A stretch of 35,570 bases of DNA, from the NCBI GenBank assembly GCA_011524855.1, contig WTJK01000070.1:1-35570 (forward strand), written 5' to 3'. This document shows positions 13,825-21,966 of the stretch, piece after piece. Source of the stretch: Methanobacteriota archaeon. Lineage in GTDB: Archaea; Thermoplasmatota; Poseidoniia; Poseidoniales; Poseidoniaceae. The position numbers and the translations under genes are program-made. Under the pieces are notes generated by a model. That model worked only from the letters and a program-made list of their open reading frames with translations, searched no databases and was not told where the DNA came from. Position 1 is the first letter of the stretch. The number at the start of each line of letters is the position of its first letter.

Positions 13825-16410
13825 TCAATCATCGCTTGGCTTGGACAACTCCGAGGATTCCTCAGCACGGGCGACCAACTCGACCAGCACTGGAAGCAAC
13901 ACCAGCGAGAGAATGAGCGAAAACATCACCGTGATGGCGGTGATCAAACCGAAATCTTGGATGATGGGCATGGGTGAAAAACTGAGCACAAGGAAACCTG
14001 CCATCGTGGTCAACGCGCTCAGCATCAAGGCCACGCCCGTGGTGTTCAGTGACGTGCGAAGCGCTTTCCAATGGTCGTTTTGACGGTCCAACTCGACCTC
14101 GATGCGCCGCCACATGTGAATGGAATAATCGATGCCAATGCCCAAGGTCAGTGCCGTGACCATCACCGTCAACACGTTCCACTTGAGGCCAATGAGCGCC
14201 ATGGAGCCCACCACCCAGAGGGACGCCACACCCACAGGGAACAAGACGATCACGGCCGGCATGGTCCGCCGCGTGAGCATGAACAGCACAAGGAAGGAAA
14301 CCAGCAGCGAGATCGCCGTGCTTTCAATTTGTGTCAACGACAGGCCCTGAAGCACGGTTTGGAGCACAACCAAGTCCCCCGTGATGTGGAGCTGAGCATG
14401 ATCTTGGAGTTGGGCACGAAGCGTTCCAGAGCGATCGGTCGCCCCAAGGACTTCTTCGAAGTTTTCAATCACCCGATTGGAATCCGCCGAGGTGACGGCT
14501 TCAACGCGCACCTCGTTTCGGAGGTGGAGGATGAACGAACCGTCGAGGTGCACGGTCTGCTCCACACGTTCCCGCCACGACTCGCCGGTCAACGGATCGG
14601 CGATGGAATCGTTGTTTGCCAATTCTGCAAAGAAGGACCCAAGGTCCACCGAATCTCGACCTTCGGTGGTGGAGTACACCTGACCAGCAATGACCTCGAG
14701 GTTGTGCACCTCACCCATGGAGGCGTTCCGCAGAATGGCGTCGCGCAGCACGGGATAAGGCCCTTCGTAGGAGGGAGCTGGCGTTCGGTAATTCGTGCCA
14801 ACCACATCGTTGTTGGACTGGAGGTCGGCGTGGAAACCACGCAGTTCGGACAGCAAATCGTCGTCCCCAGGAACGGTGGACTGACCGTCGACCGGCTCAA
14901 AGAGGACATAGACCAATTTCCAACCCGCACTTTCGTAGCTCGAGGTCAAGTCGTCTCGAACCTCCATCACCCGCATGTCATCAGCAACAAAGTCAGCGAG
15001 GTCAAAATCGGTCTCCAGGGAGGCTGCCCCGTAAATGGACAGACCGGACACCAACACCGTCACCAAGATGACCCCGACTTGCTGTCGTTGTTGAATACGA
15101 AGCAATCGCTCGGACACACCCGGGAGGGCGAAATTGGAGCTGTTTGAAGCCGGCTCGGGCGACGTGAACATGACGTGAAGGGCACCGACGAAGAAGGTCG
15201 AGGAGAGGAAAGCAGAAACCACGCCCAACGAAAGAGCGTAACCGAGGGTTGCCAACGGCGGCAAAGGGGAAAGGATGTTGGCCATGAACGCCGCCACCGT
15301 GGTCACGATGGCGAGACCGAGGGGGATGGAGAGATGCCCCATGGCTCGCATCCATGCTTCTGCCGTGTTGGGGTGCTCCTCAAGGTTGTCGCGTTGGCGC
15401 CGCTGCAGATGGATGGCATAATCGATGCCCAAACCCAAAACCAACGGTGCCACCGTTGCTTCCAACGCCGTGAAGGTGGCACCCGACAGGTTCAGCAATC
15501 CATACGTCCACACCAACGCACTTGACAACCCGATCAGAGGGAACACCACGTGGTTGACCGAACGGAAGCCCACGGCCAGCATGGCCACCACCACCACCAA
15601 CGCCCCCACGATCAACAACAGCAGGTTGTCGAACGTGCCCTCGTCGATGTCATGTGCCAGCAAGTCGTTGGACACAACGGCGTAGGTCATGGAGGATGCT
15701 GTGGAACGTTCGTCCATGACCGTTCGTAGCTGATTTTGCAGTTCACGGCGCTGCGTTTCCCCCAGGTCGGGATTCACCTCGAGGATCCACAGCGTCGAGG
15801 AAGCGAACGGTGCTGCGTCTCCCGTGCCGGATTCCAAATACTCGCACACAGGGTCAAAATCAAGATCCTTGTGAAGCAACGCAGATGATGCATAGGTGGC
15901 CGATGAAAGCAATTCATCGTCTGCCGAGAGGCTGCATGTCTCGTTGTTGGTGAACACCCGATCAACCAACGACGTCCATGACACGATGTCGGCCAGGACA
16001 TCGCCGTCGGTTTGTTCGTCAAGCGCATGCTGAACGATGCTTGGCGCGGTGGTCCACACCTGCACGAACCCCTGTCGCTTCTCCGATTCTGTCTTGAAAA
16101 CCGCCAAGTCCTCCTCCATCGCATGAAGTGCATCGATGCTCAACACGTTGGCACCGTCGTCGGACGTGACGTGGACAAACATGGGGCGGGTTTCGTTGGG
16201 GAAATGCTGGTGAATGCGGTCGTGAGCCTTCGTGGCTTCTGATTCGGGCGCAAAGTCGTTGAGATCGGTCTGAAACGTTGGCGGACTGATGTAAAGTTGG
16301 GCGGCCAACACCAACGTCAGCAGGACAGACACGCCCACAATGTAGGGGGATGCACGCTCGAATTGCTCAGCCTTACCGGCAAGCCGCTCTTCGAGGGCCG
16401 CCGTTTCCAT
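13825..16410 (-). CDS. RND/MMPL superfamily transporter
   Basis: This is an integral membrane protein of about 861 residues with the duplicated RND plan. The order is helix 1 (SPYIVGVSVLLTLVLAAQLY), a large outer domain, five or six helices, then the same again. The first helix block contains VVVVAMLAVGFRSVNHVVFPL and the GLGIDYAIHLQRR motif; the second contains GIGIDYSIHMWRR. The GxxxDY motif in helix 4 of each half is typical of the MMPL/SSD/HpnN-type branch, which moves lipids or hydrophobic compounds using an ion gradient. The C-terminus (AEESSELSKPSDD) is cytoplasmic. The start is uncertain among GTG 16506, ATG 16434 and ATG 16410. I prefer 16410 because a TATA-like box lies 27 bases upstream. 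It is divergent from rpoL. Confidence 0.9.
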   Translation of the reverse strand: METAALEERLAGKAEQFERASPYIVGVSVLLTLVLAAQLYISPPTFQTDLNDFAPESEATKAHDRIHQHFPNETRPMFVHVTSDDGANVLSIDALHAMEEDLAVFKTESEKRQGFVQVWTTAPSIVQHALDEQTDGDVLADIVSWTSLVDRVFTNNETCSLSADDELLSSATYASSALLHKDLDFDPVCEYLESGTGDAAPFASSTLWILEVNPDLGETQRRELQNQLRTVMDERSTASSMTYAVVSNDLLAHDIDEGTFDNLLLLIVGALVVVVAMLAVGFRSVNHVVFPLIGLSSALVWTYGLLNLSGATFTALEATVAPLVLGLGIDYAIHLQRRQRDNLEEHPNTAEAWMRAMGHLSIPLGLAIVTTVAAFMANILSPLPPLATLGYALSLGVVSAFLSSTFFVGALHVMFTSPEPASNSSNFALPGVSERLLRIQQRQQVGVILVTVLVSGLSIYGAASLETDFDLADFVADDMRVMEVRDDLTSSYESAGWKLVYVLFEPVDGQSTVPGDDDLLSELRGFHADLQSNNDVVGTNYRTPAPSYEGPYPVLRDAILRNASMGEVHNLEVIAGQVYSTTEGRDSVDLGSFFAELANNDSIADPLTGESWRERVEQTVHLDGSFILHLRNEVRVEAVTSADSNRVIENFEEVLGATDRSGTLRAQLQDHAQLHITGDLVVLQTVLQGLSLTQIESTAISLLVSFLVLFMLTRRTMPAVIVLFPVGVASLWVVGSMALIGLKWNVLTVMVTALTLGIGIDYSIHMWRRIEVELDRQNDHWKALRTSLNTTGVALMLSALTTMAGFLVLSFSPMPIIQDFGLITAITVMFSLILSLVLLPVLVELVARAEESSELSKPSDD

Positions 16411-16432
16411 GAAACGCCGTTCAGTGGAGGGC

Positions 16433-16442
16433 ATAAAAAAGA
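16433..16442 (-). promoter_or_regulatory. TATA-like box of the RND transporter gene
   Basis: The minus strand reads CTTTTTTATG, the only A/T-rich run in the divergent gap. It is centred about 27 bases before the ATG at 16410. It overlaps the alternative ATG at 16434, which would argue against that start. Confidence 0.4.
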
Positions 16443-16553
16443 GCAGGTCCGCTGGGCGCGAAGGCCCCGCATCGTCACGGTTCACTCGGCCGCAAGTTTG
16501 GTTCACGAGGGAGAAGGTTCAAAGGAAGTGGGTCGGTGGCCGAATCGGTCAAC

Positions 16554-16811
16554 ATGGCGGTTACGGTCCTCAAGAAGGAAAAAAACGAACTTCGACTGCG
16601 CATCACCGGCGAAAGCCACACCGCACTGCAAGTGCTCCGGGAGCGCCTGAACGGTCACAAGGACGTGGACTACGCCAACTATTTCCCTGGCCACCCTGAG
16701 CTCGACGATCCTGAGTTTTACATCCGCACAACGTCCAAAACCGGCGTCGACAAGGTGCTGAACGACATCATCGGCGGCGTGGCCGAGGAATTCAAGAACG
16801 CCAGCCTCTGA
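16554..16811 (+). CDS. rpoL: DNA-directed RNA polymerase subunit L (Rpo11)
   Basis: This is the archaeal Rpb11/Rpo11 homologue of 85 residues, which pairs with Rpo3 to form the assembly platform of RNA polymerase. The sequence follows the family closely: KKEKNELRLRITGESHTAL in the first strand-helix unit, where ESHT corresponds to the conserved E(D/S)HT, then YANYFPGHPELDDPEFYIRT, and a C-terminal amphipathic helix (VDKVLNDIIGGVAEEFKN). The ATG at 16554 fits the usual N-terminus better than the GTG six codons upstream that the track uses. It is the first gene of a probable two-gene unit with truD, 13 bases apart. Confidence 0.93.
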   Translation: MAVTVLKKEKNELRLRITGESHTALQVLRERLNGHKDVDYANYFPGHPELDDPEFYIRTTSKTGVDKVLNDIIGGVAEEFKNASL

Positions 16812-16824
16812 TGGGGGCTCTCGG

Positions 16825-18216
16825 ATGGACCCGTTGGCCCAAGCGATCGGTTTGCTTGGCTACGCCACGGACACCGAAGGCATCGGTGGTCGAATCAAGG
16901 CCCGCGTGTCGGATTTCCGCGTCGAAGAAATCGCCACGACCGTTCACCTCGACAACCGAGGCAGGTTCACGGTGGCCAAGGTCACGTTGACCAACTGGGA
17001 AACCAACCGCTTCTGCAACCAACTCAGCAAGAAACTCAACATCCCAAAAAATCGTATTTTCTTCGCCGGAACCAAGGACAAGCGAGCGATCACCAGCCAG
17101 CTGTTTGTGATCGACGCACCCATGAACAAGGTGGCAGGTGTCGAACTGCCCGATGTGGAGATTGAAATCCTCGGACGGACCCATCAAAAAATTGGCTTTG
17201 GCAACCACCGAGGCAACCGGTTCACAATCGTGGTCCGGGGTTGCTGCGACCAAGCAGGAAACCCGCTGACCAACGACGCAGCCCTTGACGAGGTGAAACG
17301 CATCATGGCCGACATGGCCAGCACCCTTGGCGAGGGTCACTTCCCAAACTGGATTGGGCCACAACGGTTCGGCTCCGGTCGCCCCGTGACGCCCGTCGTT
17401 GGCCACCATGTGATCCACGGCCGTTGGGAAGAAGCGGTCATGACCTACCTGTCCATGGAAGGCAAACACGAGGAAGAAGCGGCGCGTCAGGTCCGTTCGC
17501 ACATTCGAGAGCAAGGCGTGGATGCCTCGGTGTTGGACATGCTCCCCCGGTGGATGGGTTTCGAACGTCGGATGATTGAACATTTGCTCGCCCATGAGGA
17601 CGATTACATTGGTGCGTTTGGAAAACTCCCTGCCAACCTCCAACTGATGACGGTTCACGCAGCGCAATCCATTGTGTTCAACAAAGCCCTTCATCGCCGG
17701 ATTGAAGCCGGACTGCCGTTGTCGGTACCGGTGGTCGGCGACATCGTTGGACGCATCGATGAAAAAGGTCAACTTGATGTCAACTCCTGTGTGACGGTTG
17801 AGGAACGCACCCTCAATCGCATCGCTCGCAACTGCCAGTTGGGCCGGTTGATGACCACCGGACCGCTGCCAGGTTCCGACGTGCGCACCTCATCCGGCCA
17901 GCCAGGAGCCATTGAGGAATCCGTCATCGTTGACGAAGGCCTGGGTGACGTGTCATGGTTCGTTGAAGACGTCCCCCGTCTCTCCTCAAAAGGCACCCGT
18001 CGAGGGTTGATCACCTCGTTTGAGGAGTTCTCGGTGGACACCGTTCCGGTGGCCGAACCCTCCTCGTTGGGCGAGCGATGGGAAGAAGGCCCTGCTGAGG
18101 GCGAGCGATGGCACCCCGAGGGTGCTTGTGTTCGATTCCGATTCACGTTGAGTTCAGGAAGCTACGCGACCACCTTGCTTCGCGAATTCATGCAAGCACC
18201 GCTGCGTCAACTCTAA
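16825..18216 (+). CDS. truD: tRNA pseudouridine synthase TruD
   Basis: TruD makes pseudouridine 13 in tRNA (position 35 in some eukaryotic substrates). The 463-residue protein starts with the RIKARVSDFRVEEI block and has the active-site motif FFAGTKDKRAITSQ, with catalytic Asp85. It continues with IGFGNHRGNRFTIVVRG and FPNWIGPQRFGSGRPVTPVVG, the latter being the motif that holds the conserved NxxGxQRFG. The TruD-specific insertion domain lies in the middle to C-terminal part, and the end RFTLSSGSYATTLLREFM is typical for archaeal and eukaryotic members. Length is normal for archaea. The start ATG at 16825 follows rpoL closely, so co-transcription is likely. Confidence 0.95.
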   Translation: MDPLAQAIGLLGYATDTEGIGGRIKARVSDFRVEEIATTVHLDNRGRFTVAKVTLTNWETNRFCNQLSKKLNIPKNRIFFAGTKDKRAITSQLFVIDAPMNKVAGVELPDVEIEILGRTHQKIGFGNHRGNRFTIVVRGCCDQAGNPLTNDAALDEVKRIMADMASTLGEGHFPNWIGPQRFGSGRPVTPVVGHHVIHGRWEEAVMTYLSMEGKHEEEAARQVRSHIREQGVDASVLDMLPRWMGFERRMIEHLLAHEDDYIGAFGKLPANLQLMTVHAAQSIVFNKALHRRIEAGLPLSVPVVGDIVGRIDEKGQLDVNSCVTVEERTLNRIARNCQLGRLMTTGPLPGSDVRTSSGQPGAIEESVIVDEGLGDVSWFVEDVPRLSSKGTRRGLITSFEEFSVDTVPVAEPSSLGERWEEGPAEGERWHPEGACVRFRFTLSSGSYATTLLREFMQAPLRQL

Positions 18217-18287
18217 CGCCGCTGCAAGAGGAGGGGCATCCTGTTGCTGTTTGCTGAGTTCAAGTAGGGTCGAGCAACAACTTCTGC

Positions 18288-19043
18288 ATGGCACTGACAC
18301 AACCCGAGCAACTGAACGCTGAACGGTTGGCCCGTATGGCCGAGCAAACCTACAACCACACGTTGGCCATCACCGGCGTCCCCGTAAACGCAGATGGAAT
18401 TCCCATTTGGCGCTCACTGGACGATGTGGTTCGTCATCCGGAAGCACATGGGTTGCTCACTGCCATCGAGTCCGCAGTCCATGTCCACCGTTGGACCATG
18501 ATGCTGAACCTTGGCTCCTTCAACCGATTCCCACACCTGGACATTGAATTTCACCCTACGTTGGAAGACGTGTTCACCGGCCATCCAGACGGACGCAATC
18601 CGGCCGTGTGGATCCACCTTGGGCACGGGATGCTGGAGCACCGTCTTGAGGAGGAGCATGATGACGATGAACACGAGGCGTTCCATCGTTGGCTGCCTGG
18701 TCTTTCCCGAGGAGAGGACGACGCAGCCTACATCTCCGTGAAGGAAGTGAGCAGGCGCATTCAACAGCAACAGGGCGACCTTCTGTTCGTTGCCCTCCCC
18801 CTGTGCTACGCCCAACAAATCGCAGCCGTTCTTGCACAGTCCGGTCGCATTCACACCGTCCATGCTCCAACGGATTTTGCCGTGAACGCGACCCTCCAAT
18901 TCTACGATGGTGAGGACAACGCTGCGCGTTTGTCTCAATCGCTTGGATCTTGGGGTGCTTGGGTGAGGGCAACCGAAGAAGCATGGCGTGAAGCCTTGCT
19001 CGCCAAGTACGAGAGCGGTTTTGGGGAGAAAAAAAGCAAATGA
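18288..19043 (+). CDS. Unknown cytoplasmic protein
   Basis: I do not recognise this 251-residue protein. It has no signal peptide or membrane helix. It is rich in His, Glu and Asp, with an acidic/His cluster (EEEHDDDEHEAFHRWL) that might bind metal. The C-terminal half has a Rossmann-like alternation (GDLLFVALPLCYAQQIAAVLAQSGRIHTVHAPTDFAVN), followed by a helix and a basic end (EKKSK). The middle segment AVWIHLGHGMLEHRLEEE is also suggestive of a strand-loop. Codon use agrees with neighbours and the opposite-strand ORFs look like shadows. It stands alone between truD and the oppositely oriented aEF1-beta gene. The start is the ATG at 18288, with no clear TATA box or Shine-Dalgarno. Confidence 0.75.
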   Translation: MALTQPEQLNAERLARMAEQTYNHTLAITGVPVNADGIPIWRSLDDVVRHPEAHGLLTAIESAVHVHRWTMMLNLGSFNRFPHLDIEFHPTLEDVFTGHPDGRNPAVWIHLGHGMLEHRLEEEHDDDEHEAFHRWLPGLSRGEDDAAYISVKEVSRRIQQQQGDLLFVALPLCYAQQIAAVLAQSGRIHTVHAPTDFAVNATLQFYDGEDNAARLSQSLGSWGAWVRATEEAWREALLAKYESGFGEKKSK

Positions 19044-19206
19044 CGCACCATCGGGTGACCGTCCCTAAGTTGAAGCTGCCATCAATGGTTTCACGGGCGC
19101 CTTGTTGGCGAACCACGACGTGGCGTCTCTGCAGTCACAAGGGACCACACGATGACAGCACGCGCCCAACATCGAGTTGGGTTGCGAGAAGGGTTTTGCG
19201 AGACGT

Positions 19207-19479
19207 TCAGATCAAGCCCATGGAGAGGACTTCAATCTCACCAACGCCGTGAATGTCCGCCATTTGCGCCTCGAGGGCATCCGCCAGACCTTCGCCGTCG
19301 TTCATCTTCACGTGAACTTGCACGAACTTGAGACCGAAAGCCAGGGGCTTGGTCTCAACTTGTTGAATGTCATAATCCTCTGTCGCCAGGGCCTTGATGG
19401 CCTCGGCGATCGCATCGGTGTCAACGTCATCGACGCTGGAGTCAGGGTTCACTTTGTACGTCATTACCACCATGCCCAT
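19207..19479 (-). CDS. ef1b: Translation elongation factor 1-beta (aEF1B)
   Basis: This is the archaeal aEF1-beta, which exchanges guanine nucleotide on aEF1-alpha. It has 90 residues, the normal length for the archaeal minimal form with a ferredoxin-like fold. Landmarks are MGMVVMTYKVNPDSSVDDVD, LATEDYDIQQVETKPLAFGLKFVQVHVKMNDGEG with the conserved P(I/L)AFGL loop, and the C-terminal IHGVGEIEVLSMGLI. I start at the ATG at 19479. The ORF-track extension to 19563 reads through the upstream Zn-ribbon gene in another frame. It lies 10 bases after that Zn-ribbon gene, an arrangement I recall from other archaea. Confidence 0.93.
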   Translation of the reverse strand: MGMVVMTYKVNPDSSVDDVDTDAIAEAIKALATEDYDIQQVETKPLAFGLKFVQVHVKMNDGEGLADALEAQMADIHGVGEIEVLSMGLI

Positions 19480-19489
19480 GTTGTTCACC

Positions 19490-19657
19490 TCAGGGACCCA
19501 CGTATTCGCAGTTGGGGCACTTGTAGAGCACGCCTTGGTTTCGCACTCGTGGGCTGCGCCCAATGGGCTGGAAGCAGCCGGGGCAGGGGAAGGTCGTGGA
19601 GCCCTTTTCAGAAAGGGGGACGCCGGAGGAGGTGCAGTTCGTGGCTCGCTCGGTCAT
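19490..19657 (-). CDS. Small Zn-ribbon RNA-binding-type protein
   Basis: At 55 residues this gene is too short for the ORF track. Reading from the ATG at 19657 gives MTERATNCTSSGVPLSEKGS, then TTFPCPGCFQPIG, RSPRVRNQGVLYKCPNC and EYVGP before TGA at 19490-19492. It belongs to the archaeal small zinc-finger proteins (DUF1610-like, related to haloarchaeal HVO_2753) that often precede the aEF1-beta gene. Family members, as I recall, carry four CxxC knuckles. Here only CPGC and CPNC are complete, the first is CTSSG and the third lacks both cysteines. One zinc site can therefore be kept and the other is probably lost. Confidence 0.82.
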   Translation of the reverse strand: MTERATNCTSSGVPLSEKGSTTFPCPGCFQPIGRSPRVRNQGVLYKCPNCEYVGP

Positions 19658-19733
19658 GTCAATGCCTCGTAGGTATGTCTCGCCACGCCCTCCCCCTCTT
19701 TATGGTTGCGTGGGGGAATCGCCGATGCATCCC

Positions 19734-20078
19734 TCACGAAGGTCGGATCACGCTCAATCGCCCGTGCCGGCCCGTGCTGATGACCAACGCGCCGTCACGG
19801 GACCGGCACCATCCGGAGTGAATGCGGATCACGTCACCTGGACGAACCGAATCCACCTGTTCCGCCCACAACACCACACCCACCAGTCCCGTGTCATCGC
19901 GCCCGCAAGCGGCGGCAACGGGCCCGGCGTACGAATCGGTGACCAGCATTCGCTGGGGGTAGACTCGGAGCATCAACAACTCAAGGTTTCGAACCGGCGT
20001 GTTCGGTTTGAGATTCGCGATGCGGTTGGCAGGGGTCGGCCAAAGGTGTTCATTGGAGCGGCTCATGGAGCGAAACAT
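19734..20078 (-). CDS. OB-fold nucleic-acid-binding-like protein
   Basis: This 114-residue protein appears to be a single OB-fold domain of the archaeal single-strand-binding type, but the match is by pattern only. The region PVRNLELLMLRVYPQRMLVTDSYAGPVAAACG gives the first three strands, with a label-like basic/hydrophobic alternation. LVGVVLWAEQVDSVRPGDVIRIHSGWCRSRDGALVIS gives the GDxIxI turn and last strands seen in RPA/SOSS-B proteins, and the end GRHGRLSVI is also typical. The start is ATG 20078 or ATG 20066; a GGAG lies just before the former. It follows the RlmE-like gene by 19 bases on the same strand, so it may be co-transcribed. It could bind RNA rather than DNA. Confidence 0.65.
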   Translation of the reverse strand: MFRSMSRSNEHLWPTPANRIANLKPNTPVRNLELLMLRVYPQRMLVTDSYAGPVAAACGRDDTGLVGVVLWAEQVDSVRPGDVIRIHSGWCRSRDGALVISTGRHGRLSVIRPS

Positions 20079-20097
20079 CGGCTCCAACGCTCTTCAA

Positions 20098-20841
20098 TCA
20101 TTCGTCCGACGATTTCTTTCGACGAACGGAAAACGTGGAAGTGCGAAGTTCGACATCCGCCTCGAGCTCATGGCCACCGAGCAACGCGTCCATCGCCGCA
20201 TCGTAGCGCTCACGAACGCTTTGCTTGGGTCGTTTCCACGGCGTGTGGTTGCGGCACACGAGGTAGACTTCAGACGATGAATTGCGGGAGGCGTCGGGAG
20301 AAAACCGACGGACGTTGGAAAATTGAGGACGCACGGCTTCGATGAGTTCCTCGACCCCAACGCCTTGGAAGAGTTTGGTGGTGAACGAACCGCCTTTCCT
20401 TAGCAACGGGAGCGCAAAGTCGAACACATCGGCCACCAAGGTCATCGCAACGGACTGGTCCATGTCCCACTTTCCCGTGATGTCCGGTGAGATGTCGGAG
20501 ACGATGACGTTCAGACGCTCCCCGCCGAGTTCAGCAAGAATCCGCTCTTGGGTGACCGGTTCCGTGATGTCGCCGGTCAGCAGCACTGCGCCTTCCACGG
20601 GTTGGCACGGTTGGAGATCCACACCGACGACGTGCCCTTCCTCGCCGACGAGTTCCACGGCGACTTGTGCCCAGCCACCCGGGTGGCAGCCGACGTCGAG
20701 GACGAGATCACCCTCACGGATCAAGCCAAAGCGATCTTGGATTTGCTTCAGCTTGAACGCCGAGCGAGCACGGTAACCACTCGCTTTCGCCTGGCGCCGC
20801 CAAGCATCGCGCTTGTGGTTCTCAATCCAGTGCTCCGCCAT
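20098..20841 (-). CDS. rlmE: RlmE/FtsJ family 2'-O-ribose rRNA methyltransferase
   Basis: This SAM-dependent methyltransferase modifies a ribose 2'-OH, in E. coli U2552 of 23S rRNA; eukaryotic relatives act on tRNA or rRNA. The 247-residue protein shows the family order: YRARSAFKLKQI (catalytic Lys30), LDVGCHPGGWAQVA (SAM motif I, with the usual APGG replaced by HPGG), VVGVDLQP, and VIVSDISPDITGKWDMDQ (Asp116). It ends with FTTKLFQG (Lys156) and SSSEVYLVCR (Glu191), completing the K-D-K-E tetrad. The C-terminal 45 residues form a basic tail. The ATG at 20841 is directly followed by HWIENHKRDAWRRQAK, as in archaeal members. The archaeal target site is not shown by sequence. Confidence 0.92.
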   Translation of the reverse strand: MAEHWIENHKRDAWRRQAKASGYRARSAFKLKQIQDRFGLIREGDLVLDVGCHPGGWAQVAVELVGEEGHVVGVDLQPCQPVEGAVLLTGDITEPVTQERILAELGGERLNVIVSDISPDITGKWDMDQSVAMTLVADVFDFALPLLRKGGSFTTKLFQGVGVEELIEAVRPQFSNVRRFSPDASRNSSSEVYLVCRNHTPWKRPKQSVRERYDAAMDALLGGHELEADVELRTSTFSVRRKKSSDE

Positions 20842-20955
20842 ACCGTCGCCCCAACCTGTGCTCCTGCCTTGAATTCATGAACCCTTTTCTTCCCAAGACG
20901 ATGAAAGCAAGCAATCAAATCGCACCGGATTGAGGCTGAACCGGAGCGAGGCAAG

Positions 20956-21888
20956 ATGCACGGTACGCCATGGCGCAGGGTAACGGCGCTCGTTTGCCTG
21001 AGCCTGCTCTTCGGCGTCCTTCATCCTGCGGCAGCTCGAACCGTTGCACCGGACGGTCCACTCGAGGTCCCGTTGACCTCAGGCTCGGGCGGCCGAACCA
21101 TGTTGGTGGAAGAGATCACCGCCACCTGGTGCCCGTCGTGCGCAGAGATCGATCCGGAATTGGTTCGGGTGGCCGACAGCCATGGCTCTCGCATCGCATT
21201 GCTGGCTTTGCACCCGTCCGACGGTGAGGACGCCTTCCAGCCGCCTGCAGCACAGCACCGCATTGACCGCATCAACGCCTTCCGAGATGAAGCGATACGG
21301 TCCACCCCCACCTTTGTGGTTGAAGGAGGGTCGGCCAGGGAAGGGTACGAAGCGTGGGCCGACGTGCAACGTGACATCCTGTCGACCGAAACCCAACGTA
21401 CCGATGTGAGTCGATTGTCCTTCACGGTGGAACCAGATGGCGAACGTTTGCGGGCCACCGTTTCGAACCTCAGCCTCCGAGCGGTGAACGACACGCAACT
21501 GACGTTCATGATCATCGAGCACGGCAAGCCGGTTGGTGACAACGCCGTCAACCCCGGCGAGCCAACACGAGACCGGGTGGTGGTGGGCCTTGCGGAATGC
21601 AGTCTCAGCAACCACACGATCACCACGGCCATCGGTTTGGTCAACGCGACCCCATCCCAACATTGCGAAAGCGGATTTTCCGTGACATTCAACGCCACGA
21701 AGCATTGGAGCGTGGTCTTGGTGCATGAACACGCCCTCGTCGACGGTTCCGCATCCAGCGCCCAAAGCCTTGGCGCCGTCGAGCTGGCTTACCGCCCCAT
21801 CAGCACCCCCACGAACGATGACTTGAGCGGTTGGGTGTTGTTGGTTTGTGCATTGGTCGGTGCTTTCGCATTGCGCCGTAAAGTGTAA
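20956..21888 (+). CDS. Exported, membrane-anchored thioredoxin-like protein
   Basis: This 310-residue protein has a signal peptide (ALVCLSLLFGVLHPAAA), a thioredoxin-like domain at about 45-150, a beta-rich domain at about 155-280 and a C-terminal membrane helix (WVLLVCALVGAFAL) followed by RRKV. The redox motif is ITATWCPSCAEIDPEL, with Cys59 and Cys62. The cis-Pro is in STPTFVVEGG. The second domain (SRLSFTVEPDGERLRATVSN onward) is Ig-like with two further cysteines (LAECSLSN and HCESGF). The protein would face outward, so it probably acts on disulphides of exported proteins. That would suit the membrane thioredoxin/VKOR genes 2 kb away, but it is on the other strand and not in that operon. 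It is divergent from rlmE. Confidence 0.82.
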   Translation: MHGTPWRRVTALVCLSLLFGVLHPAAARTVAPDGPLEVPLTSGSGGRTMLVEEITATWCPSCAEIDPELVRVADSHGSRIALLALHPSDGEDAFQPPAAQHRIDRINAFRDEAIRSTPTFVVEGGSAREGYEAWADVQRDILSTETQRTDVSRLSFTVEPDGERLRATVSNLSLRAVNDTQLTFMIIEHGKPVGDNAVNPGEPTRDRVVVGLAECSLSNHTITTAIGLVNATPSQHCESGFSVTFNATKHWSVVLVHEHALVDGSASSAQSLGAVELAYRPISTPTNDDLSGWVLLVCALVGAFALRRKV

Positions 21889-21928
21889 GAAAACTGGAAT
21901 TATAATTGAATATCGTGGCGGATTGTTG

Positions 21929-21938
21929 AAATTTATCG
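21929..21938 (+). promoter_or_regulatory. TATA-like box of the small gene at 21967
   Basis: AAATTTATCG lies in a strongly A/T-rich 78-base gap, centred about 33 bases before the ATG. A second A/T run (ATTATAATT, about 21899-21907) is further upstream. The gene also has a Shine-Dalgarno (AAGGAG at 21955-21960) six bases before the ATG, so a short leader is likely. Confidence 0.45.
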
Positions 21939-21966
21939 CCGATATTCGGGGAATAAGGAGTCCTGA

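Noticed and set aside
14071-15147. Plus-strand ORF of 358 residues opposite the RND transporter
   Set aside because: It is an antisense shadow, rich in His/Arg/Gln, with no recognisable domain.
19044-19206. 163-base convergent gap searched for a tRNA or small RNA
   Set aside because: No cloverleaf arms or TTCGA-type T-loop found, and the ORFs in it are shadows of the flanking genes.
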